NCBI RefSeq assembly: GCF_900580865.1
Contig: NZ_UTBZ01000001.1
Coordinates: 310,001-374,000, forward strand
Direction: 5' to 3'
DNA from: Pseudomonas viridiflava
GTDB lineage: Bacteria; Pseudomonadota; Gammaproteobacteria; Pseudomonadales; Pseudomonadaceae
DNA: 64,000 nucleotides
Part shown: positions 20,030 through 29,075 of the stretch, piece by piece
Layout of the letters: every line of letters begins with the position of its first letter
How positions within the stretch are numbered: the first letter of the stretch is position 1
Made by a program: the position numbers and the translations under genes
The notes under the pieces: model-generated
Database searches by the model: none
What the model was told of the DNA's origin: nothing
The model's input: the letters and a program-made list of their open reading frames with translations, nothing else

Positions 20030-21598
20030 GTGAGCTTCAGACAGCCCCTACTCGCTTTGCTGTTACTCGCCTCGTTCCTGAGCGGCTGTGCCAGTCTCGA
20101 TGTCCCGCGCGAGCCGAGTCAGGCGTTGCCGGCTTCCGATTCCAGCTTCGGTCGTTCGATTCAGGCGCAAGCGGCGCCCTATCAAGGCCGCTCGGGTTTT
20201 CGCCTGCTTTCGAACAGCAGCGAGGCGTTCACCGCCCGCGCCGAACTGATCCGCAACGCTCAGACCAGTCTCGATCTGCAGTACTACATCGTCCACGACG
20301 GCATCAGCACGCGGATGCTGGTGGAGGAACTGCTCAAGGCCGCTGATCGCGGCGTGCGCGTGCGCATCCTGCTCGACGACACCACCAGCGATGGCCTCGA
20401 CCAGATCATCGCGACACTGGCGGCGCATCCGCAGATCCAGATCCGCCTGTTCAACCCGCTGCATCTGGGCCGTAGCACCGGCGTCACCCGCGCGGCAGGC
20501 CGCTTGTTCAATCTGTCGCTGCAACACCGGCGCATGCACAACAAACTTTGGCTGGCGGACAACAGTGTGGCCATCGTTGGCGGGCGCAATCTGGGTGACG
20601 AGTATTTCGACGCCGAGCCAAACCTGAATTTCACCGACATCGACATGCTCAGTGTCGGGCCGGTGGCCGAGCAACTGGGCCACAGTTTCGACCAGTACTG
20701 GAACAGCGCCCTGAGCAAACCGATCGACGAGTTCCTCACCAGCCAACCAACCGCCAAGGATCTGCAGAACACCCGCACCCGCCTGGAAGAATCGCTGGAA
20801 GACACGCGCAAACAGAATCATGCGCTGTATCAACAGTTGATGACGTTCAAGACTGCGCCGCGCATGGATATCTGGCGCAAGGAGCTGATCTGGGCGTGGA
20901 ATCAGGCGTTGTGGGACGCGCCGAGCAAGGTCTTGGCCAAGGGTGAGCCAGATGCGCAATTGCTGCTGACCACGCAACTGGCACCCGAGCTCAGGGGCGT
21001 GAGCAAAGAGCTGATCATGATTTCAGCGTATTTCGTACCGGGCCAGCCGGGGCTGGTTTATCTGACCGGTCGCGCCGATGCGGGCGTCTCGGTGAGCCTG
21101 CTGACCAACGCGCTGGAGGCCACCGATGTACCGGCGGTGCATGGCGGCTATGCGCCGTATCGCAAAGCGTTGCTGGAGCATGGCGTGAAGTTGTATGAAC
21201 TGCGCCGTCAGCCTGGGGATAACTACGGCAGCGGCCCGCATGTGTTTTACAGCAAGTCGTTTCGTGGCTCGGACTCAAGCCTGCACAGCAAAGCAATGAT
21301 TTTTGATCGGCAGAAGTCGTTTATCGGCTCATTCAACTTCGACCCGCGCTCGGTGCTGTGGAACACCGAAGTCGGGGTCTTGGTCGACAGCCCCGAGCTG
21401 GCCGAACATGTGCGTGAACTGGCCCTGCAAGGCATGGCGCCAGCGTTGAGTTATCAGGCGAAATTACAGGATGGCCAGATCGTCTGGGTCACCGAAGACA
21501 ACGGCCAGATACATACCCTGACCAAAGAACCGGGGAGTTTGTGGCGGCAGTTCAATGCGTGGTTCAGCACCACGGTAGGGCTTGAGCGAATGCTTTAA
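20030..21598 (+). CDS. Phospholipase D-family lipoprotein, ClsC-like
   Basis: A 522-residue envelope protein with two HKD motifs: HNKLWLAD (about 170-177) with the downstream GGRNLGDEYF, and HSKAMIFD (about 420) with GSFNFDPRS. This is the pattern of cardiolipin synthase C and related phosphatidyltransferases. The N-terminus has a lipoprotein signal with lipobox LSGC (about residue 17-20). The start is a GTG at 20030; no ATG precedes the signal peptide in frame. It is expected to join or transfer phosphatidyl groups in the membrane. ClsC of E. coli works with YmdB, which is not adjacent here. Confidence 0.88.
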   Translation: MSFRQPLLALLLLASFLSGCASLDVPREPSQALPASDSSFGRSIQAQAAPYQGRSGFRLLSNSSEAFTARAELIRNAQTSLDLQYYIVHDGISTRMLVEELLKAADRGVRVRILLDDTTSDGLDQIIATLAAHPQIQIRLFNPLHLGRSTGVTRAAGRLFNLSLQHRRMHNKLWLADNSVAIVGGRNLGDEYFDAEPNLNFTDIDMLSVGPVAEQLGHSFDQYWNSALSKPIDEFLTSQPTAKDLQNTRTRLEESLEDTRKQNHALYQQLMTFKTAPRMDIWRKELIWAWNQALWDAPSKVLAKGEPDAQLLLTTQLAPELRGVSKELIMISAYFVPGQPGLVYLTGRADAGVSVSLLTNALEATDVPAVHGGYAPYRKALLEHGVKLYELRRQPGDNYGSGPHVFYSKSFRGSDSSLHSKAMIFDRQKSFIGSFNFDPRSVLWNTEVGVLVDSPELAEHVRELALQGMAPALSYQAKLQDGQIVWVTEDNGQIHTLTKEPGSLWRQFNAWFSTTVGLERML

Positions 21599-21607
21599 AA
21601 AAGCAAA

Positions 21608-21682
21608 GGATCGCAGCCTTCGGCAGCTCCTACAGAACGAATGCATTTCAATTGTAGAAGCTGCCGAAGGCTGCGATCTTTT
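21608..21682. repeat. Family 2 palindromic repeat pair (GATCGCAGCCTTCGGCAGCT type)
   Basis: GATCGCAGCCTTCGGCAGCT at 21609-21628 faces GCTGCCGAAGGCTGCGATCT near 21659-21678. This second family differs from the GGGAGCGAGC REP and sits between convergent genes, where the hairpin could also end transcription. Confidence 0.85.
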
Positions 21683-21686
21683 GATC

Positions 21687-22832
21687 TTAGACAGGCTCGG
21701 TAATGGGTCCGAACGCCCCTTGGCGCAAGAGCAGAATCACCAACCCAAACGCCCCTATCGCCATCAACAACGGCAACGCATGCCCACTGACCCACTGACT
21801 GCCCGCCCCCGCCGCGAGCGGCCCGACCAGACATCCCACGCCCCACAGCTGCGCAATGTGGGCGTTCGCCCGCACCAGTGCATCGTCGCGATAACGCTCG
21901 CCAATCAAAATCAACGACAGGGTGAACAGCCCGCCGGCACTCGCCCCGAACAATACCCACAGCGGCCAGATCAGCAGCGTATCGAGCAACAGCGGGATCG
22001 CCAGACTCGACAGCATCAACACCAGCGCACAACCGGCGAACAACGTGCGCCGCGACAGGTAGTCGGCCAACGCGCCAATCGGCAATTGCAGCAGCGCATC
22101 GCCCACCACCACCGTGCTGACCATCGCCAGTGCAATCTCGGCGGTAAAACCCTGCTGCAGGCAATACACCGGCAGCAGCGTCAAGATCATCGCCTCGAAC
22201 GCGGCGAACAACGAGACCGCCCAGGCAATCGCCGGCAGCTCACGAGCGAATCCCCACAGGTCACGGAACGTTACGCTACTCGCTTCGCTGCTTGGTGCAC
22301 CGCTGCGGCCCAGCAGCAACAAGGGCGAAACCAGCAGCAGGCTCACGCCGACCCAGAAGCCGTAATCATGCTCGGTACCCAGCGCACCCAGCAGTAACGG
22401 GCCGGAGAGCTGGCTCAACGCATAGCTGCTGCCATACAGCGCCACCAATCGCCCGCGCCAGTTCTCGACTACCAACTGATTGATCCAGCTCTCGCCGAGG
22501 ATGAACACGATGGTCAGGATCACGCCGATCATCAGGCGCAGCACAAGCCAGACCGGATAGCTCGGCAGCAGCGCCAACAAGCCGATCGACAGCGCCCCGG
22601 CCCACAGGCACAGGCGCATCAGGTTCGCCGTGCCGAAACGTGCCGCCAGATGGCTGGAAATTTTCGCGCCCAGCAGTACGCCAATCGCCGGCATCGCCGC
22701 CATCACACCAATGGCAAAAGAGCCGTAACCCCAACCTTCCAGACGCAACGACACCAATGGCATGCTGACCCCCAGGGCCAGGCCGACACTCAAGACAGAC
22801 GCCAACACGGCGAAATACGTCGCCCACCGCAT
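21687..22832 (-). CDS. MFS transporter (UMF/YfkF-like subgroup)
   Basis: A 381-residue inner-membrane protein with about twelve hydrophobic segments, MFS-type loops between helices 2 and 3 (GAKISSHLAARFG) and a central loop near 190-200. No signal for a particular substrate is visible. Length is at the short end for MFS. It is monocistronic, flanked by repeats on both sides, and corresponds in position to the MFS gene I recall before kauB. Confidence 0.87.
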   Translation of the reverse strand: MRWATYFAVLASVLSVGLALGVSMPLVSLRLEGWGYGSFAIGVMAAMPAIGVLLGAKISSHLAARFGTANLMRLCLWAGALSIGLLALLPSYPVWLVLRLMIGVILTIVFILGESWINQLVVENWRGRLVALYGSSYALSQLSGPLLLGALGTEHDYGFWVGVSLLLVSPLLLLGRSGAPSSEASSVTFRDLWGFARELPAIAWAVSLFAAFEAMILTLLPVYCLQQGFTAEIALAMVSTVVVGDALLQLPIGALADYLSRRTLFAGCALVLMLSSLAIPLLLDTLLIWPLWVLFGASAGGLFTLSLILIGERYRDDALVRANAHIAQLWGVGCLVGPLAAGAGSQWVSGHALPLLMAIGAFGLVILLLRQGAFGPITEPV

Positions 22833-22880
22833 GTTCCACGCTCCTGTGGATAATTATTTTTAGAGGCCACATCAAACAAA

Positions 22881-22974
22881 TGTGGGAGCGAGCCTGCTCG
22901 CGAATACGGCTGCACATTCAGCACATGGGCTGACTGATACACCGCTTTCGCGAGCAGGCTCGCTCCCACAGGGG
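22881..22974. repeat. REP element pair (family 1, inverted)
   Basis: TGTGGGAGCGAGCCTGCTCG at 22881-22900 with inverted copy CGCGAGCAGGCTCGCTCCCA at 22950-22969. Confidence 0.85.
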
Positions 22975-23024
22975 ATCTGCTTCGTCTGAAGGATCTGCTC
23001 TCGCGACCAGGCCCTCCTAACGGC

Positions 23025-24518
23025 TTACAGCTTGATCCACGTCGCTTTCAGCTCGGTGTACTTGTCGAACGCGTGCAGCGACTTGTCGCGGCCGTTGCCC
23101 GATTGCTTGAAACCGCCAAACGGCGCAGTCATGTCGCCGCCGTCGTACTGGTTGACCCAGACGCTGCCGGCACGCAGTGCCTTGGCGGTCAGGTGCGCCT
23201 TGGAGATATCCTGCGTCCATACCGCAGCCGCCAGGCCATACGGCGTGTCGTTGGCGATCTGGATCGCCTCTTCAGCCGTATCGAAAGCGATCACCGACAG
23301 TACCGGGCCGAAGATCTCTTCCTGAGCGATCTTCATGGCGTTGCTCACGCCGTCGAAAATCGTTGGTTCAACGTAAGTACCCCCGGTTTCCTGAAGAATG
23401 CGCTTGCCGCCAGCGACCAGTTTGGCGCCATCGGTATGACCGGATTCGATGTACGAAAGCACGGTATTCATCTGCTGAGTGTCGACCAGTGCACCGACGT
23501 TGGTCGCCGGATCCAGCGGATTGCCCGGCTTCCAGGTTTTCAGTGCTTCGATCACCATCGGCAGGAATTTGTCCTTGATCGAACGCTCGACCAGCAGACG
23601 CGAGCCGGCGGTGCAGACTTCGCCCTGGTTAAAAGCGATGGCACTGGCGGCAGATTCAGCCGCGGCCTGCAGATCCGGCGCATCGGCAAAGACGATGTTC
23701 GGGCTCTTGCCGCCGGCTTCCAGCCAGACACGCTTCATGTTCGATTCGCCGGAGTAGATCATCAGTTGCTTGGCGATCTTGGTCGAACCGGTGAACACCA
23801 GCGTGTCGACATCGTTGTGCAGGGCCAGCGCCTTGCCGACAGTGTGGCCGTAGCCCGGGAGCACGTTGAGCACGCCTTTCGGGATGCCGGCTTCAACGGC
23901 CAGCGCAGCGATGCGGATGGCGGTCAGCGGCGACTTTTCCGATGGTTTGAGGATCACCGAGTTACCGGTCGACAGCGCCGGGCCGAGTTTCCAGCAGGCC
24001 ATCATCAACGGGAAGTTCCACGGCACGATAGCGCCGACAACGCCCACCGGCTCACGGGTCACCAGACCCAGTTGATCGTGCGGTGTAGCGGCGACTTCGT
24101 CGTAAATCTTGTCGATCGCCTCACCGCTCCAGCTCAGCGCTTGCGCCGCGCCCGGCACGTCGATGTACAGCGAATCGCTGATCGGCTTGCCCATGTCGAG
24201 GGTTTCGAGCAGGGCCAGTTCTTCGGCGTGCTGTTTCAGCAGGCCGGCAAAACGGATCATGGTGGCTTTGCGCTTGGTCGGTGCAAGGCGCGACCAGACG
24301 CCGGAATTGAACGTGGCGCGAGCGTTTTCCACAGCGCGCTGGGCGTCGGCGGCGTCACAGCTGGCAATTTTGCCGAGCAGACGGCCATCGACCGGGCTGA
24401 TGCACTCGAATGTCTCACCGGAGACCGCATCGGTGTATTCGCCATTGAGGTAGGCGCGGCCTTCGATCTTCAGGTCACGGGCGCGTTGTTCCCAGTCGGC
24501 ACGAGTCAGGGTGGTCAT
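23025..24518 (-). CDS. kauB: Aldehyde dehydrogenase, KauB/PuuC-like
   Basis: NAD(P)-dependent cytoplasmic dehydrogenase of 497 residues, likely acting on 4-guanidinobutyraldehyde, 4-aminobutyraldehyde or gamma-glutamyl-aminobutyraldehyde in arginine and polyamine catabolism. Visible are PWNFPLMMACWK, the catalytic Glu in LEAGGKSPN, and the catalytic Cys in NQGEVCTAGSRL. The ATG at 24518 opens MTTLTRADWEQRA with GAGGAC upstream. It lies in the same neighbourhood as the PauR-like regulator and PauB-like oxidase, as I recall for kauB in P. aeruginosa; the exact aldehyde is inferred. It is divergent from the cupin gene. Confidence 0.87.
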   Translation of the reverse strand: MTTLTRADWEQRARDLKIEGRAYLNGEYTDAVSGETFECISPVDGRLLGKIASCDAADAQRAVENARATFNSGVWSRLAPTKRKATMIRFAGLLKQHAEELALLETLDMGKPISDSLYIDVPGAAQALSWSGEAIDKIYDEVAATPHDQLGLVTREPVGVVGAIVPWNFPLMMACWKLGPALSTGNSVILKPSEKSPLTAIRIAALAVEAGIPKGVLNVLPGYGHTVGKALALHNDVDTLVFTGSTKIAKQLMIYSGESNMKRVWLEAGGKSPNIVFADAPDLQAAAESAASAIAFNQGEVCTAGSRLLVERSIKDKFLPMVIEALKTWKPGNPLDPATNVGALVDTQQMNTVLSYIESGHTDGAKLVAGGKRILQETGGTYVEPTIFDGVSNAMKIAQEEIFGPVLSVIAFDTAEEAIQIANDTPYGLAAAVWTQDISKAHLTAKALRAGSVWVNQYDGGDMTAPFGGFKQSGNGRDKSLHAFDKYTELKATWIKL

Positions 24519-24755
24519 TTAAGTGTCCTCCTCTTGTTGAATACGAGCGCCGCGCGATCGTCGCCAGCGTCCTCAAAAATTCTGCCCGGCCAGCCTGCAT
24601 TTCGGCCCAAGGCATCCGCCACCCTAAACCAGCGGCCGGGGTTGTTTCAATATATTTGACATAAGCTCGCCATACGGCCTTGCGGTGTTCAATTTAATAA
24701 ACATAGACTTTCGCCCATTCCAACCATCGCGCCGTCATCACGGGAGAAAACAACA

Positions 24756-25118
24756 ATGAACATCCAGAACGTCGTCGACATCAACCTCGCCAGCGGCGAA
24801 GCCGAACGCTATCGCCCGGACCCGGCCAAAGTGCTCAAGGGTGATCCTGAACAAGCCGTGTTCCACCAATACGACAGCCCTTGTGGGCAAATGGGTGTCG
24901 GCGTGTGGGAAGGTGCGGTGGGCCAATGGACAGTGAACTACACCGAGCATGAGTACTGCGAGATTTTGCAGGGGGTTTCGGTGCTGCGAGATGGCGATGG
25001 CAATGCCAAGACCTTGCGCGTTGGTGACCGATTTGTGATTCCGGCAGGATTTCGTGGCACTTGGGAAGTGCTCGAAGCTTGCCGCAAGATCTATGTGATC
25101 TTTGAACAAAAAGCCTGA
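24756..25118 (+). CDS. Cupin domain protein (DUF861/EutQ-like)
   Basis: A 120-residue single-domain cupin, probably cytoplasmic. The YTEHEYCEILQG and RVGDRFVIPAGFRGTWEV segments are the two cupin half-motifs of the (S)-ureidoglycine aminohydrolase/DUF861 type. GGGAG sits 10 bases before the ATG. It is divergent from kauB, in line with the conserved neighbourhood, and is followed by a strong terminator. The substrate is unknown. Confidence 0.85.
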   Translation: MNIQNVVDINLASGEAERYRPDPAKVLKGDPEQAVFHQYDSPCGQMGVGVWEGAVGQWTVNYTEHEYCEILQGVSVLRDGDGNAKTLRVGDRFVIPAGFRGTWEVLEACRKIYVIFEQKA

Positions 25119-25177
25119 GTCTTTCGCTGATTTCGCCTACCTCTTGGCGAGCAGGCAGCACGAAAAACCGAAACAAA

Positions 25178-25211
25178 GAAAGGCCCGTATCGCGAGATAC
25201 GGGCCTTTTTG
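25178..25211 (+). terminator. Rho-independent terminator after the cupin gene
   Basis: GGCCCGTATC, loop GCGA, GATACGGGCC and a T-run. The A-run on the left makes it potentially bidirectional. The same stem core recurs at 25643 and 38403. Confidence 0.9.
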
Positions 25212-25348
25212 TCAGAGGCACCGTCTGCGGGAACCTCGCTCCGCGTGAAAAAATCTCACCCGATATACATATGTACCGCACAAGGACAATGCGTGAAGCA
25301 CAGCATGGGGTGTCCCTAAGGACATTCTCCAATTTCAAGGATTAACCC

Positions 25349-25552
25349 ATGACTGACAATGATGCCGCCCAGCCACTCAAGTTTCTGGTCGGAAGTTCGC
25401 TCAACGAACGACTAATGGAATTCATCCGCGGAGCCAACGCGTGCAAAGGCTTCCCGTTCGATTTCTCGATTCCGGAAAACAAAGAAATCAACGTCGTAGT
25501 CGATGATCAGGGCACCATTCAAGACCTGCTTCTATCTGACACCTCAGACTAA
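25349..25552 (+). CDS. Small hypothetical protein (67 residues)
   Basis: Not recognised. The product is acidic and soluble, without signal peptide or membrane segment, and contains FIRGANACKGFPFDFSIP. Support for it being real: an AAGGATT ribosome-like site 8 bases before the ATG, a clear upstream gap, and a dedicated terminator 16 bases after the stop. It stands alone between two terminators. Confidence 0.6.
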   Translation: MTDNDAAQPLKFLVGSSLNERLMEFIRGANACKGFPFDFSIPENKEINVVVDDQGTIQDLLLSDTSD

Positions 25553-25567
25553 TCAGCGTAGCGCCGC

Positions 25568-25600
25568 AAAGGTCCGTGTCGAAAGACACGGACCTTTTTT
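25568..25600 (+). terminator. Rho-independent terminator after the 67-residue gene
   Basis: GGTCCGTGTC, loop GAAA, GACACGGACC then TTTTTT. Confidence 0.9.
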
Positions 25601-25642
25601 CATCCGCTGGAACGGCTCAGCGCGCATGGCAATTCATGCCAA

Positions 25643-25680
25643 CAAAAAAGGCCCGTATCGTGAGATACGGGCCTTTTTCG
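25643..25680 (-). terminator. Rho-independent terminator of rpmB-rpmG
   Basis: A-run, GGCCCGTATC, loop GTGA, GATACGGGCC, T-run. It lies just past the rpmG stop and can end the leftward rpmB-rpmG transcript. Confidence 0.88.
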
Positions 25681-25698
25681 TAAGTCGGGAAAAATCAA

Positions 25699-25854
25699 TT
25701 ACTTGATTTTGCCTTCCTTGTAGATCACGTGCTTGCGAACAACCGGATCATATTTCTTGATCTCGATTTTGTCCGGGGTAGTACGCTTGTTCTTGTCGGT
25801 AGTGTAGAAGTGACCAGTACCGGCGCTCGAGATCAAACGAATCAATTCACGCAT
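25699..25854 (-). CDS. rpmG: 50S ribosomal protein L33
   Basis: A 51-residue basic ribosomal protein, reading [20 protein letters not shown] and ending [11 protein letters not shown]. This is the Zn-free (Cys-free) form, as expected in this genus. It lies 11 bases after rpmB on the same strand, the usual rpmB-rpmG operon. A ribosome site (GGGAG on the minus strand) precedes the ATG. Confidence 0.97.
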   Translation of the reverse strand: MRELIRLISSAGTGHFYTTDKNKRTTPDKIEIKKYDPVVRKHVIYKEGKIK

Positions 25855-25865
25855 GATTAGCTCCC

Positions 25866-26099
25866 TTAAATCTTGCCATCGCGGCGAAGTTCGGCGAGCA
25901 CGACAGTGATGCCACGCTTGTCGATGATACGCATGCCTTTGGCAGATACGCGCAGACGCACAAAACGTTTCTCTTCTTCAACCCAGAAGCGGTGATGCTG
26001 CAGGTTCGGCAGGAAACGACGACGGGTTTTGTTGTTTGCGTGGGAAATGTTATTCCCAGTCACCGGACCCTTACCGGTAACTTGACATACTCTCGACAT
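25866..26099 (-). CDS. rpmB: 50S ribosomal protein L28
   Basis: A 77-residue large-subunit protein with the family N-terminus [20 protein letters not shown] and basic body. It is the first gene of rpmB-rpmG. The leader upstream contains a perfect 7-base inverted repeat (26125-26143), which may matter for its control. Confidence 0.97.
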   Translation of the reverse strand: MSRVCQVTGKGPVTGNNISHANNKTRRRFLPNLQHHRFWVEEEKRFVRLRVSAKGMRIIDKRGITVVLAELRRDGKI

Positions 26100-26547
26100 G
26101 CCTCAGCCCTCTAAAACCACATGCCCAACCCGGCATGGGTTGGCCGCTTAATCTCTCAGTCATTTGGCGCCAGGCGCCGCGTTTCTTTAGAGGTCTTACC
26201 GGCTACACCTACAGTGAAGGAACCGGGCCCCTAGAAAAGAGCGCTGCTTTATACCAGAAAGACCGGGGTGCAACAACATTCGGTGTGCAATCAATCGGTA
26301 AAAAGGCATTTTTTTGCCCCGCGAGCGCCTTGGATAAAGGCTGGCATCGATTTTTACCACTCGTCGCAGAAAACCACCCTCGTGGGTGTTTCAGACTTTT
26401 GGCCGCGCCCCGCAGTCTGAAAAACTGCCATCACTGTGCCCCGAAAATGCAAAAGGGGGATAGTCATTTGTAATCCAGACCTCTAGGGTAGGCCTTTTCC
26501 AGACTGCACTTGCAGATGGGCCTTCGATCTGTAAAAGGAAACCGACC
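26100..26547. promoter_or_regulatory. rpmB / peptide-binding-protein divergent intergenic region
   Basis: A 448-base gap. It holds the rpmB leader with CCAACCC-GGCAT-GGGTTGG at 26125-26143 and the promoter of the rightward peptide-binding protein, whose AAGGAAA ribosome site is at about 26535-26541. An open frame at 26135-26473 has no ribosome site and no recognisable product, so I do not call it a gene. Confidence 0.55.
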
Positions 26548-28134
26548 ATGCGCCTCGCTGCCCTACCCCTGTTGCTCGCCCCGCTCCTGCTGAGCCCCCT
26601 GGCCCAGGCCGCCGCGCTGAGCGTCTGCACCGAGGCCAGCCCGGAAGGGTTCGACGTGGTGCAATACAACTCGCTGACCACCACCAACGCCTCGGCCGAC
26701 GTGCTGATGAACCGACTGGTGGATTTCGACACCGCCAGCGGCAAAGTCGTGCCGAGCCTGGCTGATAGCTGGGAAGTCAGCACCGATGGCCTGACTTACG
26801 TGTTCAAACTGCACCCGCAGGTGAAGTTTCACACGACTGAATACTTCAAGCCGAGCCGTGAACTGACCGCCGAAGACGTCAAATTCAGTTTCGACCGCAT
26901 GCTCGACCCGGCCAACCCGTGGCACAAAGTTGCCCAGAGCGGCTTCCCGCATGCGCAGTCGATGCAGTTGCCTGCGCTGATCAAAAAGATCGACGCCCTC
27001 GATCCGCTGACCGTGCGCTTCACCCTTGATCATCCAGATTCGACGTTTTTGGCAACCTTGAGCATGGGCTTCGCATCGATCTACTCCGCCGAATATGCCG
27101 ACAAACTGATGAAAGCCAATGCCACGGACAAGCTCAACAGCCAGCCAATCGGCACCGGCCCGTTCGTGTTCAACCGCTTCCAGAAAGATGCAGCCATCCG
27201 CTACAAGGCCAACCCGGATTACTTCCGCGGCAAGCCTTCGGTTGACCCGTTGATCTTCGCCATCACCCCGGACGCCAACGTGCGCCTGCAGAAACTGCGG
27301 CGCAACGAATGCCAGATCGCCCTGTCGCCGAAACCACTCGACGTACAGGCCGCGCTGAAAGAACCGATGCTGAAAGTCGAAAAGACTGACGCGTTCATGA
27401 CCGCTTTCGTCGGCATCAACAGCCAGCATCCGCCGCTGGACAAGCCGGAAGTGCGGCAGGCAATCAACCTCGCGTTCGACAAGGCCAACTACATCAAGGC
27501 TGTGTTTGAAGACACCGCCGAAGCGGCCAATGGCCCTTACCCGCCGAACACCTGGAGCTACGCGAAGAACCTGCCGGGTTACCCGCACGATGTCGCCAAA
27601 GCCAAGGCATTACTGGCCAAGGCCGGGTTGAAGGACGGTTTCCAGACCACCATCTGGACGCGTCCTTCCGGCAGCCTGCTGAATCCGAACCCAAGCCTGG
27701 GTGCGCAGATGCTGCAGTCGGATCTGGCGGAAATCGGCATTCAGGCGGAAATCCGCGTGATCGAGTGGGGCGAACTGATTCGCCGCGCCAAAGCCGGCGA
27801 GCATGACCTGTTGTTCATGGGCTGGGCCGGCGATAACGGCGACCCGGACAACTTCCTCACACCGCAGTTTTCCTGCGCGGCGGTCAAATCGGGCACCAAC
27901 TTCGCGCGGTACTGCAACGCCGATCTGGACAAGCTGATCAGCGCCGGCAAGACCACCAGTGAGCAAGGTGTGCGCACCAAACTGTACGAACAGGCGCAGA
28001 CGCAGATTCAGCAGCAGGCGCTGTGGCTGCCGTTGGCGCATCCGACGGCCTATGCACTCACACGCAAAGACGTGCAGGGTTACTCCGTCAGCCCGTTCGG
28101 CCGGCAGGACTATTCCAAGGTCAACCTCAAATAA
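26548..28134 (+). CDS. Periplasmic peptide-binding protein of an ABC importer (DppA/SapA-like)
   Basis: A 528-residue solute-binding protein of the SBP_bac_5 family. A signal peptide (cleavage near AQAAALSVC, about residue 22) leads into the mature protein with LADSWEVSTDGLTYVFKLHP, typical of dipeptide/oligopeptide-binding proteins. No permease or ATPase genes are adjacent, so it must share a transporter encoded elsewhere or act alone. Ligand is probably a short peptide; this is a family inference. Confidence 0.9.
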   Translation: MRLAALPLLLAPLLLSPLAQAAALSVCTEASPEGFDVVQYNSLTTTNASADVLMNRLVDFDTASGKVVPSLADSWEVSTDGLTYVFKLHPQVKFHTTEYFKPSRELTAEDVKFSFDRMLDPANPWHKVAQSGFPHAQSMQLPALIKKIDALDPLTVRFTLDHPDSTFLATLSMGFASIYSAEYADKLMKANATDKLNSQPIGTGPFVFNRFQKDAAIRYKANPDYFRGKPSVDPLIFAITPDANVRLQKLRRNECQIALSPKPLDVQAALKEPMLKVEKTDAFMTAFVGINSQHPPLDKPEVRQAINLAFDKANYIKAVFEDTAEAANGPYPPNTWSYAKNLPGYPHDVAKAKALLAKAGLKDGFQTTIWTRPSGSLLNPNPSLGAQMLQSDLAEIGIQAEIRVIEWGELIRRAKAGEHDLLFMGWAGDNGDPDNFLTPQFSCAAVKSGTNFARYCNADLDKLISAGKTTSEQGVRTKLYEQAQTQIQQQALWLPLAHPTAYALTRKDVQGYSVSPFGRQDYSKVNLK

Positions 28135-28152
28135 CCTGCCCCGCACATCACC

Positions 28153-28245
28153 TGTAGGAGTGAGCCTGCTCGCGATGGCGTCATTTCAGTCAACCCATTC
28201 GGTGACTGGAAAATTGCTATCGCGAGCAGGCTCACTCCTACAGGG
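28153..28245. repeat. REP element pair (family 1 variant, inverted)
   Basis: TGTAGGAGTGAGCCTGCTCG at 28153-28172 with inverted CGCGAGCAGGCTCACTCCTA near 28221-28240, between convergent genes; same GTAGGAGTGAGC variant as at 8975. Confidence 0.85.
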
Positions 28246-28267
28246 GTTCAGCGTTTGTCCCTGAGAA

Positions 28268-28942
28268 CTACATCCAGCCACACTCCGCCATCGACAGCGG
28301 TTCACCATCGCCCACGATGAAGTGATCCAGCACCCGCACATCAATCAGCTCCAGCGCCTTCTGCAGACGCTTGGTCAGCAATCGATCAGCCTGACTGGGG
28401 TCCGTGTTCCCCGATGGATGGTTGTGGCACAGGATCAACGCCGCCGCGTTATTGGCCAGACATCGCTTCACAACCTCGCGGGGATGCACGCTGGTGTTGT
28501 CGATGGAGCCGCGAAACAGGATCTCGAAATTCAATACTTGATGCTTGGAGTCGAGAAACAGGCAACCAAACACCTCATGCGGTTCGTGACGCAGCATCGC
28601 TTTCAGATAATCGCGAACCACCTGAGGGTTTTCCAGGGCTGGCTTCTGCCGTGACTTCTCAGCCAGATGTCGCCTGTTCATTTCCTGAGCCGCCTGCAGT
28701 TGCGCAAACTTCGCCGGCCCGAGCCCCAATTGTTTGCTGAATGCGTGCTGATCGGCCTCGAGCAGCAAACGCAGGCTGCCAAATTGAATCAACAGATTGC
28801 GCGCCAGGTCCACGGCGCTGATTCCGGGCAATCCGGTGCGCAGAAAAATCGCCAGTAACTCAGCGTCTGAAAGACTCGCTGCCCCGTGTTCCAACAACCT
28901 TTCCCGCGGCCGTTCCGCCGCAGGCCAATCGCGAATACTCAT
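28268..28942 (-). CDS. radC: RadC family (JAMM/MPN) protein
   Basis: A 224-residue protein with an N-terminal helix-hairpin-helix-like part and a C-terminal JAMM metalloprotease-like domain: [17 protein letters not shown] gives the HxH...S...D zinc motif. The role of RadC is unsettled; the old DNA-repair assignment is not well supported. The frame extends to 29125, but [17 protein letters not shown] at 28942 is the standard start. It is divergent from coaBC, as usual in Pseudomonas. Confidence 0.93.
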   Translation of the reverse strand: MSIRDWPAAERPRERLLEHGAASLSDAELLAIFLRTGLPGISAVDLARNLLIQFGSLRLLLEADQHAFSKQLGLGPAKFAQLQAAQEMNRRHLAEKSRQKPALENPQVVRDYLKAMLRHEPHEVFGCLFLDSKHQVLNFEILFRGSIDNTSVHPREVVKRCLANNAAALILCHNHPSGNTDPSQADRLLTKRLQKALELIDVRVLDHFIVGDGEPLSMAECGWM

Positions 28943-29075
28943 ACACATTCCCTGTCTGTGGGCGCCGCTGTTCCGTAGCGGTCGCTGTGATATCGTAGCC
29001 CATCTTTTTTGCGGTCGATTCAACCCTGGGGAGGGGCATCGCATCGCAGTCATCAACGAAATGAAAGGCAGACCT

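Noticed and set aside
26135..26473. 112-residue frame in the rpmB upstream gap
   Set aside because: No ribosome site and no family resemblance; it covers the rpmB leader and promoter.
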